NCBI GenBank assembly: GCA_029262795.1
Contig: JAJCYT010000027.1
Location: forward strand, 168,945-232,944
Direction of reading: 5' to 3'
Length of the DNA stretch: 64,000 nt
Source: Candidatus Fraserbacteria bacterium
GTDB lineage: Bacteria; Bipolaricaulota; Bipolaricaulia; RBG-16-55-9; JAJCYT01
How positions within the stretch are numbered: the stretch's first letter is position 1; each line of letters starts with the position of its first letter. The position numbers and the translations under genes are program-made. The notes beneath the pieces are model-generated. The model was not told where the DNA came from, did no database searches, and saw only the letters and a list, made by a program, of their open reading frames with translations. This document shows positions 55,770 to 64,000 of this stretch, piece after piece.

Positions 55770-56105
55770 TTATGGGTTGACTGTGGACAATAAAGCTTCC
55801 GCCTTGGCACCATCGGTCGGCGCAAACAGGATTGGCAGTCGTCTGTCTGTCAGTTTGGGGTTGCCTCGTTTCCAGTCCAATTCGTTGGCTGCCTCATCTG
55901 CCATCAACTGCGATGAGAAAAGAACGTAACACCAGGTAGTTACCTCGGGAACAGGTTCATTTCGGTTTTGATACAGTTCCACAATTTCATCAGGAACTGC
56001 CATATTGGCTTGCTCTAAAACGACCGCATCCTGATCGAGTTCGGGATCGGGATGTTGCACCAGTGCTTCAGCATCAGCGAGATTTTGTGCTTGGCCTATT
56101 TTCAT
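55770..56105 (-). CDS. conserved hypothetical cytoplasmic protein
   Basis: 111 aa, acidic, with no signal or membrane segment. TWCYVLFSSQLMADEAANELDWKRGNP suggests a small alpha/beta domain. I do not recognise it. Likely co-transcribed with the downstream membrane gene. Confidence 0.65.
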   Translation of the reverse strand: MKIGQAQNLADAEALVQHPDPELDQDAVVLEQANMAVPDEIVELYQNRNEPVPEVTTWCYVLFSSQLMADEAANELDWKRGNPKLTDRRLPILFAPTDGAKAEALLSTVNP

Positions 56106-56186
56106 GATGACCTCCTAAACGCAGGTTTGTTCACTATCAATTTTATGATATCAGGTTCACAAGAAAATGATAATTGTCAATATGGT

Positions 56187-56699
56187 TTAAACCTCACAAG
56201 CCATGATGGTGGATGCCAGAGGATGTTTGCCGATTTGGAGGATGGGGCCTTCGCCCAGTGATTCAAAGTTTTGTTTCATATAAAAAGATTTCGCCCGTTT
56301 GTTGAAGTCCGCGACGATGAGCCACATCCATTTGTGGTTGATGTTTTGGACGCATTGAATCGCATCGTCAAACAACAGGTTGCCAGTGCCTGATCCATAT
56401 TCGCTGGACAGAACGTAGATTTGTTTCATCTCTGTTGCGCCATCTTCAAGTGGAATGGGGCAATCGTGATGTTTAATGAGATAGAAACCAACGGGAGTTT
56501 CTTCTTTGAATGCCACTTTGCAAACGACATTTGAGTCAGAAAGAAACTCGTTGGCAGCTTCGATGGTGTAAGTGGCATCGCAGTAGGCAGCAATATTTTC
56601 ATCACTCAGCGAGCCTTGGTAGGCTTCAAAGAAAGTGGTTCTCCAAAGGGTGACCAATTGGTTTGCGAATGATGGATCAACAGGGCGTAGCGCAATCAT
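56187..56699 (-). CDS. GNAT family acetyltransferase
   Basis: 170 aa. VTLWRTTFFEAYQG, VGFYLIKHH, MKQIYVLSSEYGSGTGNLLFDDAI (acetyl-CoA loop, QxxGxG-like) and MWLIVADFNKRAKSFYMKQNFE are in normal GNAT order. Substrate unknown. It is separated from the upstream propeller gene by about 50 bp. Confidence 0.9.
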   Translation of the reverse strand: MIALRPVDPSFANQLVTLWRTTFFEAYQGSLSDENIAAYCDATYTIEAANEFLSDSNVVCKVAFKEETPVGFYLIKHHDCPIPLEDGATEMKQIYVLSSEYGSGTGNLLFDDAIQCVQNINHKWMWLIVADFNKRAKSFYMKQNFESLGEGPILQIGKHPLASTIMACEV

Positions 56700-56752
56700 G
56701 TCTCAATCTTAGAAAGAGAATGAGAGGCATACAAACCTGATTGCGGTTTGAA

Positions 56753-57709
56753 TTATTTCAGCAGGATGCCGCGAGGTTGGTCCAGTGCGCCGGCGAGGTT
56801 GCCGAGGTTGACCGCACCGGAGCCATCGAGATTGGCGACCACAACACGGTTATTGTTGTTGCTGACGATGTACATTTTGCCGTTGCCCAAATCCAGAGCA
56901 ATGTCAAAAGGTTCGTCCAACAAGCCGCCCGGATTGGGGATAATGGTTGCGTTTTTGCCGTTGAGATCGGCAATGATAATGTCATCAACGGATTCGTTGA
57001 CCACATACATGCGGTTGTTTCGTACATCCAAAGCGATACCGCGAGGCCTGTCGAGCAGGCCGCCAAGGGTGAGTGCCTGAGGATTAGTGCCATCGAAGTT
57101 AACTCTCACAATCCTGTCCGTGGCGCCACTGCTAACCAATATCTTACGGTTTGAAAAATCCAATGCAATACGCTGAGCGTTTTGCAGCAAGCCGCCGAAG
57201 TCGCCGAAGCTGGACCCGCCTGTGCCGTTCAAATTGGCCACGGCAAGATAGCTGGTGCCAGCATTGCCACCTGCGACGTACATTTTGCCCGCCCTGCGAT
57301 CCACGGCAATGCCGCGAGGGCGGTCCAAAATGCCGCCGAAATTGCCGAGGTTGGCTGAGAATGTGCCATCCTGATTGAGCGCCACAATTCGGTTATTCCC
57401 AAAGTCAGCGACGAGGATTCGGTTGCTGGAAGGATCAAATGCGATATCAAGGGGGTTGCTCAATTGATTCCCGGGGTTGCCGAAATTGACCGCCTGAGAG
57501 CCATCGATTTTGGAGGTGACGAAATGTTCGTTGCCAAAGTTAACCACATAAATATCGGTGAAGGCACCGCAACCACTGAGTGTCAGCAGTAAAAGCGCAA
57601 TGGCCGCCGCCGCCGATTCTTTTGCCGTACACCCTTGGATTAAAGCAATGACTAATGCAGAAAACGCACTGATACCTGTATATCGAGCCAGCTTCCTTAA
57701 CCAATTCAT
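56753..57709 (-). CDS. lipoprotein beta-propeller with two-segment head
   Basis: 318 aa. The head has two consecutive lipobox-like segments: LVIALIQGC, then TAKESAAAAIALLLLTLSGC, the same architecture as the genes at 51218-54515. Six repeats of about 42-45 aa follow, such as LDRPRGIALDVRNNRMYVVN and DDIIIADLNG, forming a YncE/NHL-like propeller. Which cysteine is lipidated cannot be decided. AGGGG lies 7 nt before the ATG, as in the paralogues. Confidence 0.88.
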   Translation of the reverse strand: MNWLRKLARYTGISAFSALVIALIQGCTAKESAAAAIALLLLTLSGCGAFTDIYVVNFGNEHFVTSKIDGSQAVNFGNPGNQLSNPLDIAFDPSSNRILVADFGNNRIVALNQDGTFSANLGNFGGILDRPRGIAVDRRAGKMYVAGGNAGTSYLAVANLNGTGGSSFGDFGGLLQNAQRIALDFSNRKILVSSGATDRIVRVNFDGTNPQALTLGGLLDRPRGIALDVRNNRMYVVNESVDDIIIADLNGKNATIIPNPGGLLDEPFDIALDLGNGKMYIVSNNNNRVVVANLDGSGAVNLGNLAGALDQPRGILLK

Positions 57710-57842
57710 TCAAAACCCCTACATCGCGCAAGACGACGTTGCTTTCTAGAGGTGACTTGCTAAAAAGTTTAACACATTATTTCAAAATTGACAATGGACA
57801 TTTGGGTATCTCAACCATTTCTGTGTGGCGTTTACAGAACCA

Positions 57843-60170
57843 TTACATCAAGTTTTCAATGGTCCGGTTGTTGGCGACCAGACGCTTGGCCAGGGTTTTG
57901 AGGAAATAGTGATTCAGTTCGATGGCCAACTCGGTGTCGGTGGTCCACAATTGTTGCAGCGTGGATTCTCTCAATTTATAGAGGGTGGTTGGAACGGTGG
58001 CTTTAACGGTGGCGGATCGAGATTCTTCCAGATAAATGGCCATTTCCCCAAACATGGCTCCAGGTTGCAGTGTGCGAACGCGAACGGACGATTTGCCTTC
58101 AACTTCGATCAACACTTCCAAATGACCATCAAGCACAAAGTAGATGTTCTCGGCTTCAGATCCCTGTTGTATCACCACGCCACCCGCGCTGATGGTAATG
58201 GTTTCCAGATGTGTTTTAAAACGCTCAACCAATTCAGGTGTGGACAACGCCTGAATGAATGCTGTGTCAAATTGAGCAGATGCACTTTCGGTGATCTCTG
58301 ATGCTTGAAGGATTTGATCCTCACACCAGTGCAACGCATCATCCAAATTTTCCAGAATATGGACAGGCTCCTCCCCTTCTTCAGAAGCCAGAACCAGCTT
58401 CAACTTTTTCCTTAAGGTGGCATTCAGTCCAACCATGAACAACGAAGCGCCGATGGCGGACGTCTGGTGGGCGGCCTTAATAAAGCTGGCTTCGCTTGAG
58501 CTGTCCATGTCGGGCACTCTGGAAAAATCCAGAATTAAATAGCGGATGGTTTCCTGCTCTGCATTATTCATCCGCCTGAGAATGCTGCTGTAAATGATAT
58601 GAGCCGTGCCGAAAAACAAATAGCCTTGAAGTTTGAAGATATGAATTTGTGCGCCCTGTGCCTGTAAAATCTCATCCTGCTCCGGCCCGCGCTCGGCGGT
58701 GCTGTGGATGTAAGCGCCGGACAGGGCGCGGTGAATGGGATTGGTGATGCTGTAACGAATAATAAACAAAATCATCGACATCACGATGCCCGCCAAAATG
58801 CCGTACTCTATGCCGTAAACGGCCACCACAAATAAAATGGCCACCACCAGCGCGTAGTCTGTTTTGGACAATTTAAACCAGCCGTCGTAAAGCCATTCAA
58901 CCAAAAGCGACAGCCCCACAAACAACAACAAGCCACCCACAATTGATCGAGGCATCAGGCTCAACACCACGTTCCCCCACATCAGTGCGACCAGGGAAAT
59001 CAATGCCACGACTAAGCCGACCAGCCGAGAGTGTCCCCCCAGCTTGTGGCTGAGAATTGAAAGGGCTGTTGAAGGAAACCCTACAGTACAGGAACAAACG
59101 CCTGCCAGCATGTTGATGCTGCCAGCGGTTTTTAGTTCATGATTCAAACGAAGGTTTTTTCTTGTGGACAGTTCTATGCCACTGGCATTCAACAGCAGGG
59201 CCACCGCACTGAGGATGATGATGGTGGCAATATGGGTAGGCTGATGATTCACCACAACGTCCCAATTCACTTGATCAAGGTCCGTCGGAAAGATGGGTTG
59301 AAAAATGCCACCCTCAGGAAACGGCCCTAACAGCAGGCCCATAGCTTGTGCATCTTTCAATGAAGTGCCACTGATGCCAAGCACCATGTGAAAGATCAGA
59401 ATGCCGGTGACGATGAGGCCAGGCAACATTAAATGGTGTTGGAATCGTTTCGAGGCAAACAGCAAAAACAGGCCAAAGCCCACCGCAGGCAGCCAACGCA
59501 TTAACGTTTCAGGCTGTAGGAAAGCTGAGAAATTTTCCAATGACAGTGGAATAGACGTCAGGATGCCAAACGTGGCCTGGGTGATCAGCCAGCCCGTGCC
59601 GACCAAAAAACCACCCACCACCGGATAGGGGATAAAGCGCACAAAGCTGCCAAACTTAAATGTGCCGGCCAGCAGGAAAAATGCACCCGTCATCACTGTG
59701 GTCAACATGATGGCCACCATCACGGTGATAAAACCTGCCTCGGTGACAAACGACACCAAAGATTCACTGCCCAACAGACTCTGAATGGAACTGGGCTGTA
59801 GCATTTCTGAGCCGATTTCAAATGCCATCAGCGACATGATCAGCACAGGCGCTTCTTGAGGGATGCCGATTGCGCTGCGATTTGAACCAAGCAGCGCAAT
59901 GCCTGCACTAAAGATAAAGGACCCCATCAGCAAGTAGCCGATGCCGAGATGGAGGTAGTTGGCCATAGGCCCTGAAAAAAGCATGGCGGCAAAGGAAATC
60001 ACCACAAAAACCTGCAACCCGCCAATGATCAATCCGGCAGTTGCACTCGACAGCAAAAGGCTGCCATTGACTGTATTCCCTGATCCAAAAAGATAATCCT
60101 GAACACGTCGCACTCGATTTATCCTATTCCCTGATGAAGAAATTTTTGATGACGTAGTGTAGATCAACAT
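57843..60170 (-). CDS. SulP-type anion transporter fused to STAS and cyclic-nucleotide-binding domains
   Basis: About 775 aa. A 10-14-helix SulP membrane domain (residues about 35-480) includes LNASGIELSTRKNLRLNHELKTAG (in parts) and GFPSTALSILSHKLGG. A STAS domain (about 500-620; LQGYLFFGTAH, YLILDFSRVPDMDSSSE) and a Crp-like cNMP domain (about 640-770; GSEAENIYFVLDGHLEV, PGAMFGEMAIYLEESRSATV) follow. It probably moves sulfate, bicarbonate or another anion under nucleotide control. ATG at 60170 is favoured over a TTG at 60185; neither has a Shine-Dalgarno. Confidence 0.93.
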   Translation of the reverse strand: MLIYTTSSKISSSGNRINRVRRVQDYLFGSGNTVNGSLLLSSATAGLIIGGLQVFVVISFAAMLFSGPMANYLHLGIGYLLMGSFIFSAGIALLGSNRSAIGIPQEAPVLIMSLMAFEIGSEMLQPSSIQSLLGSESLVSFVTEAGFITVMVAIMLTTVMTGAFFLLAGTFKFGSFVRFIPYPVVGGFLVGTGWLITQATFGILTSIPLSLENFSAFLQPETLMRWLPAVGFGLFLLFASKRFQHHLMLPGLIVTGILIFHMVLGISGTSLKDAQAMGLLLGPFPEGGIFQPIFPTDLDQVNWDVVVNHQPTHIATIIILSAVALLLNASGIELSTRKNLRLNHELKTAGSINMLAGVCSCTVGFPSTALSILSHKLGGHSRLVGLVVALISLVALMWGNVVLSLMPRSIVGGLLLFVGLSLLVEWLYDGWFKLSKTDYALVVAILFVVAVYGIEYGILAGIVMSMILFIIRYSITNPIHRALSGAYIHSTAERGPEQDEILQAQGAQIHIFKLQGYLFFGTAHIIYSSILRRMNNAEQETIRYLILDFSRVPDMDSSSEASFIKAAHQTSAIGASLFMVGLNATLRKKLKLVLASEEGEEPVHILENLDDALHWCEDQILQASEITESASAQFDTAFIQALSTPELVERFKTHLETITISAGGVVIQQGSEAENIYFVLDGHLEVLIEVEGKSSVRVRTLQPGAMFGEMAIYLEESRSATVKATVPTTLYKLRESTLQQLWTTDTELAIELNHYFLKTLAKRLVANNRTIENLM

Positions 60171-60223
60171 CAGGTAAACGGTCAAGTGATCATTAAAGGA
60201 TCATTTTGCTATCAAAAATGGCG

Positions 60224-61006
60224 TTATGGCCCTGTTGTTACCCCAGCCATGAGCGAAGCTGAATTTGGGATAGTGGTTAGTGTGGCAGCACAGTTTGTAA
60301 TGACACAGCTTTGCGTTCCCGTGCCCATCGTTGACACAAATAGGTGGTTGCCCTGAACTGTGTAATCCCAGGTTGGAATGCCTGGGAGACCGCCAAGCAA
60401 GCCCGCTCCAGCAGGAAATGGCAGGGTTGTCACATCGGTGATGTTGGATGCACAGTTTTCGATTGGGCAAGTTTGGATTTTTACTGAAGGTGGCTCGATG
60501 GCAAATCCTATCCAGTACAGGTTGGTGTCTGTGGACTCAAGCTGAAACGCCAGTGGGACAGACGCCACATCAGAAATGGTGGTCGCACAGTTGTCGATTT
60601 CACAAGATTTGATCTTGGTCACAGAGGATATGGCTGAAGTAGACAACTCTGTCCAATACAGTTTGGTGTGTGCCATGGGTGTTTCAGTTGAACCAATCTC
60701 ATCATCGGCCATGATGCCCACTGAAATGGTTTCCCCTGTGATCCACACCTGAACCAAACTGAGGATGGATTGATCGGTGATAATGTCGCCACCGTTGACG
60801 GCCTCACCCAGAATCCACAACTGAATGGCGTTGAGAATTTCGGAATCGTCCAGAACACGATTTTGATTATCGTCCAACGCCGAAGCGATTTCACTGGTTT
60901 CCTGATCCACACTCAACTGAGCGTTGGAAATAAAATCGAATGGCGCAACAAACAACGCCAAGGTCAACAAGCCTGTAAAGATGGAATAACGAAATGTCTC
61001 TCTCAT
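60224..61006 (-). CDS. secreted dockerin-like protein with repeated Cys-x4-Cys motifs
   Basis: 260 aa. Signal peptide (FRYSIFTGLLTLALFVAPF) then a dockerin-like pair of EF-hand-like repeats: DDNQNRVLDDSEILNAIQLW and DQSILSLVQVWITGE. The C-terminal part has three repeats with SCEIDNCATT, TCPIENCASN and SCVITNCAAT, similar to propeller repeats in myxobacterial surface proteins. Head and Shine-Dalgarno (CTCGGAGGC) are almost identical to those of the next two genes. Confidence 0.82.
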   Translation of the reverse strand: MRETFRYSIFTGLLTLALFVAPFDFISNAQLSVDQETSEIASALDDNQNRVLDDSEILNAIQLWILGEAVNGGDIITDQSILSLVQVWITGETISVGIMADDEIGSTETPMAHTKLYWTELSTSAISSVTKIKSCEIDNCATTISDVASVPLAFQLESTDTNLYWIGFAIEPPSVKIQTCPIENCASNITDVTTLPFPAGAGLLGGLPGIPTWDYTVQGNHLFVSTMGTGTQSCVITNCAATLTTIPNSASLMAGVTTGP

Positions 61007-61036
61007 TTGTAAGCCTCCGAGATTTTTAATGTTGGA

Positions 61037-62326
61037 TTAAATGCCGCCACAGAATTTTTGGACGCGGCGGCTGCGTGAATCAAGCACATACACATTGCCA
61101 ATGTCGTCTACCGCCACGCCGCCCGACATGCCATGATCAACACCAAGGGAGACATTTCTTTCAAACTGACCATCGCCGTCGCCTGCCCCACCCCATGTGG
61201 CAAGTAACTTGCCGAAGTGGTCGAATCTTTGAATGCGATAGTTGCCTTTGTCAAAGACGTATACATTGTTGCCACTCAATGCCAACGAAGTGGGGCGTTT
61301 AAAGCGGGCAGGGCCACTGCCGCTGCCTCCCCACGTGGCGAGCACCGTGCCATTGGCATCGTACTTTTGAATAAGGCCATTAAAGGTGTCAGTGATAAAG
61401 ACGTTTCCGAAACTATCTACTGCAATCCCCATAGGGTCAACGCGGCTGATATCGCCGCCGGGAGTGGACTGCCAAGACGTGTGCCACTTGGCCAGGAACT
61501 TGCCATTGTTGTCAAATTTCTGGATGCGGTTTAGACTGCCATCTGTGGCATAGACGTTGCCCGCGCTGTCCACCGCCACACCCCCAGGAAATCCCCAAAA
61601 CTGACCATCGCCTGTGCCCTGGCTGCCCCATTTGGTGAGGAATTTGCCGTTGGCATCAAATTTCTGTATGCCGCTCAAATCCTGGTCTGCGATAAAGATG
61701 TTGCCGTTGCTGTCTACGGCTATATCTTCTGCCCTGCGAAACTTGCCATCACCACTGCCTTTTGTATCCCACTTCGCGAGCCTCGTGCCGTTGGCGTCGT
61801 ACTTAATAATGCCACTGAAGAATTCCAGACCGACAAAGTTACCGTTGTCCCAAATACTTATTTGCTGATCTCCGGCAACATAGATGTTGCCTTCGGTGTC
61901 CACTGCCAGAGCCGAGTCTGGCGACCTCCACTTGCTGAGGAACGTGCCTGTCTCCGCCACCTGAAAGCGAAACTCGCCATCGTCTGTTGTCTTGGTGCAA
62001 GTCGGGGTCGTTGCAACTTCATCATCCCCCATGAGGGGTGGTCTGATGGATTCACCCGTAATCCACAATTGCACCAGGCTGAGGATGGATTCATCGCTAA
62101 TGATTTCGCCATCAGGCAGGGCCGCACCCAGAATCCACAACTGAATGGCGTTGAGGATTTCGGAATCGTCCAGCACACGATTTTGATTGTTGTCCAACGC
62201 CGAAGCGATTTCACTGGCTTCCTGATCCACACTCGACTGCGCGGTGGAGATGAAGTCAAATGGCGAAACAAACAACGCCAAAGTCAACAAACCTGCAACG
62301 ATGGTGTAACGAAATGTCTCTCTCAT
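61037..62326 (-). CDS. secreted dockerin-like NHL-repeat protein
   Basis: About 429 aa. The head (signal peptide plus DNNQNRVLDDSEILNAIQLW, DESILSLVQLWITGE) matches its neighbours. The body has about six NHL repeats, e.g. GVAVDSAGNVYATDGSLNRI and QKFDNNGKFLAKW. NHL propellers commonly bind proteins or glycans. The start at 62326 follows CTCGGAGGC; a longer frame to 62398 adds 24 residues and overlaps the upstream gene, so it is rejected. Confidence 0.9.
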   Translation of the reverse strand: MRETFRYTIVAGLLTLALFVSPFDFISTAQSSVDQEASEIASALDNNQNRVLDDSEILNAIQLWILGAALPDGEIISDESILSLVQLWITGESIRPPLMGDDEVATTPTCTKTTDDGEFRFQVAETGTFLSKWRSPDSALAVDTEGNIYVAGDQQISIWDNGNFVGLEFFSGIIKYDANGTRLAKWDTKGSGDGKFRRAEDIAVDSNGNIFIADQDLSGIQKFDANGKFLTKWGSQGTGDGQFWGFPGGVAVDSAGNVYATDGSLNRIQKFDNNGKFLAKWHTSWQSTPGGDISRVDPMGIAVDSFGNVFITDTFNGLIQKYDANGTVLATWGGSGSGPARFKRPTSLALSGNNVYVFDKGNYRIQRFDHFGKLLATWGGAGDGDGQFERNVSLGVDHGMSGGVAVDDIGNVYVLDSRSRRVQKFCGGI

Positions 62327-62357
62327 TTGTCTGCCTCCGAGATTTTTACGATTGAGT

Positions 62358-63581
62358 TTAGAATCCTCCAGCGCAGTACTTTTCAATTCTGGAACCATTT
62401 ATTAACACATACACATGGCCTTTATCGTCAACGGCAATGTCGGTTGCCTGATCGCTGCCTTTGACGGCCCACTCAGCGACGAGTTTGCCGGAAGGGTCAT
62501 ACTGTTTGATTTTGCCGTCTAACACATAGAGATAGTTTCTGCTGTCGATTGCGATGTCATCAATATCAGTGAATCCATCCAAGTGCTTGTCTAACACGCT
62601 TGCACTTTCTCCTTTCTCAACCGAATCAGAAGAAGCCGTATAAATTGTGTCAAGGTCGTCCAGTGTCATCGCCCTGTCTCCGTTGCGATAGAGGTCTTTT
62701 ATGAAACTACCCTGTCGATCATATTTATGCACAGTATGTAGGGTACACCCAGATCGGCAAAGAAAGTTGTCAAAGGATTCCCAGGATATGATGACAAACT
62801 GAACGCCTTTACTGTCAACCACAATATCTTCCAGTTGCCAAGATGCTCCAAATCTGTCACTCGAAATATTGATGGTCCTATTGGGAAAGGCTTTGCCTTC
62901 CGTGTCCCATTTCTGAACGATATCGTTCATCCCGTTGACGGCATGGACATGGTCGGAAGTATCGATGAAAAATCCTTGATAGTATTGGAGTCGTCCAGTT
63001 TTGCCCCATTCGGCCAGGAGGCTCCCATAGGGATCGTGCTTTACAATTGCACCCTGTTCGGCATCGGTTGCAAAGATGTTGCCTTTGCTGTCCACTTCAA
63101 TATCGGTTAAGTTTCGCCTCTCATCAGAATAATTATCTTGACAGTCTTCATCACAGTTTTCCGGCAACTGTACGGTGGAGTTCCAGTGGCGCAGCAAAGT
63201 ACCTGGCTCTTTGGTCGGGATGGTGAAATCAGCTGTTTCCGTGAAGCAGGCATCTGGATCTGGCGTTGCGGGAACGCCATCATCTGCCATGATGCCAACC
63301 GAAATAGACTCACCCGTGATCCACAATTGAACCAGGCTGAGAATGGATTCATCGCTAATGATTTCACCATCGGGCAGAGCCTCGCCCAGAATCCACATCT
63401 CAATGGCGTTGAGGATTTCCGAATCATCCAGAACGCGATTTTGATTCTCGTCCAAAGACGAAGCGATTTCATTGGTTTCCTGATCCACATTCTGAGCGTT
63501 GGAAATAAAATCGAACGGCGCAAGAAACAATGCCAACGTCAATAAGCTTGCAACGATGAAATAACGAAATGTCTCTCTCAT
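62358..63581 (-). CDS. secreted dockerin-like propeller protein
   Basis: 407 aa. Same head (FRYFIVASLLTLALFLAPF; DENQNRVLDDSEILNAIEMW; ITGESISVGIMADDG). The body is a divergent NHL-type propeller (DIEVDSKGNIFATDAEQG, DIAIDSRNYLYVLDGKI, DIAVDDKGHVYVLINGS) with two paired-Cys insertions (ENCDEDCQDN and FLCRSGCTLH). It is the first of the three tandem genes; 31 bp separate it from the next. Confidence 0.88.
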   Translation of the reverse strand: MRETFRYFIVASLLTLALFLAPFDFISNAQNVDQETNEIASSLDENQNRVLDDSEILNAIEMWILGEALPDGEIISDESILSLVQLWITGESISVGIMADDGVPATPDPDACFTETADFTIPTKEPGTLLRHWNSTVQLPENCDEDCQDNYSDERRNLTDIEVDSKGNIFATDAEQGAIVKHDPYGSLLAEWGKTGRLQYYQGFFIDTSDHVHAVNGMNDIVQKWDTEGKAFPNRTINISSDRFGASWQLEDIVVDSKGVQFVIISWESFDNFLCRSGCTLHTVHKYDRQGSFIKDLYRNGDRAMTLDDLDTIYTASSDSVEKGESASVLDKHLDGFTDIDDIAIDSRNYLYVLDGKIKQYDPSGKLVAEWAVKGSDQATDIAVDDKGHVYVLINGSRIEKYCAGGF

Positions 63582-63670
63582 TTAACTGCCTCCGAGATTT
63601 TAAATGCTGAATACAAGCAGCATTGTACCCCAAAAGGAATTTAATTTGAAGCATTGTTAAAAAGTTGAAA

Positions 63671-63711
63671 CAGGCGGGAAACGAACCCTTTAAAGTTCAA
63701 TCTCCCGCCTG
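63671..63711 (-). terminator. terminator-like hairpin between propeller genes
   Basis: CAGGCGGGA at 63671-63679 pairs with TCCCGCCTG at 63703-63711, followed on the minus strand by TTTC. It probably ends the transcript of the gene at 63744. Confidence 0.65.
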
Positions 63712-63743
63712 CGTTTATGTTTACTATAAGTGACTTTCAGCCT

Positions 63744-64000
63744 CTAAGGTCTAGGTCTCGCGCAGCCTAAAATGATGCGGTGGTTGCCTGCATCTGCGAA
63801 ATAGAGAACGCCTGTGCTGTCTGCTGCAATGCCACCGATGACAGTGGTGCTCTCCTGCTCAAAGTCATTGGTGATACCACCGAAGTGGAATTCGGAGATG
63901 CTGGTACCTGAGGAATCGAACTCCTGGATGCGGTTGTCTGAATCAGCGACATAGACAACGCCTGGACGATCCACGGTTTGGCCATCCACCGCCAGTCCAA
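63744..64000 (-). CDS. NHL-repeat protein, 5' end outside the window
   Basis: The last 85 or so residues of an NHL propeller, with GVVYVADSDNRIQEFDSSG and GVLYFADAGNHRIILGC. The frame is open to the window edge, so the start lies beyond 64000. It is co-directional with the three dockerin-like genes. Confidence 0.8.
   Translation of the reverse strand, partial: GLAVDGQTVDRPGVVYVADSDNRIQEFDSSGTSISEFHFGGITNDFEQESTTVIGGIAADSTGVLYFADAGNHRIILGCARPRP

Noticed and set aside
51109..60200. Shared 15-mer AAGTGATCATTAAAG at about 51112 and 60184
   Set aside because: One 15-bp match is about what chance gives in a window of this size, and the flanks do not match.

Overview
The window comes from a bacterial chromosome of moderate GC content, and I cannot name its phylum from sequence alone. 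It carries bacterial 23S and 5S rRNA genes, Shine-Dalgarno-led operons, frequent TTG and GTG starts, many lipobox or Sec-signal proteins, a two-gene coenzyme F420 unit (cofE-npdG), and gene orders common in Firmicutes and related groups (apbE / NusG domain II / Gx transporter; phoH / HD phosphohydrolase). Many secreted beta-propeller proteins and dockerin-like modules suggest an uncultured environmental lineage. One small protein could be an outer-membrane barrel, which would fit a diderm, but this is weak.

Layout. 1-9.9 kb: two LemA loci (one with HtpX), a six-repeat propeller protein, cofE-npdG, a secreted nuclease/phosphatase-fold protein, coaE and a deoxynucleoside kinase. 10-20 kb: a tight GNAT / nitrilase / 2-hydroxyacid dehydrogenase / BtrH-like operon, a divergent aminotransferase, and a long minus-strand operon from an ABM protein down to branched-chain aminotransferase. 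20.3-21.1 kb: a cyclic-di-GMP-I riboswitch upstream of a secreted protein. 21.2-23.9 kb: a VOC protein, YwbE, a decayed antitoxin gene and an AT-rich reverse transcriptase gene of the Abi/unknown-group type. 23.9-27.85 kb: a 23S-5S rRNA unit with no adjacent 16S gene, its own promoter and terminator, and a 580-nt group I intron in helix 69 of 23S. 27.9-34.5 kb: rsfS, an LCP protein, apbE/NusG-II/Gx transporter, phoH and a c-di-AMP-type HD phosphohydrolase. 34.7-50.9 kb: a phosphotransferase, an SRPBCC protein, CCA transferase, a two-component system, secreted proteins, NAD(P)HX repair, a MoxR/DUF58 membrane operon and aspS. 51.2-57.7 kb: a tandemly duplicated family of small lipoproteins and propellers sharing an unusual two-segment N-terminus. 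57.8-64 kb: a SulP-STAS-cNMP transporter and three proteins with an almost identical signal-peptide/dockerin-like head but different C-terminal halves.

The strongest unusual signals are the group I intron, the unlinked 23S-5S operon, the reverse transcriptase beside it, the riboswitch with a large P3 insertion, and the two expanded secreted protein families. At least five copies of a GC-rich palindromic interspersed repeat lie between genes. No CRISPR array, tRNA gene or insertion sequence was recognised.
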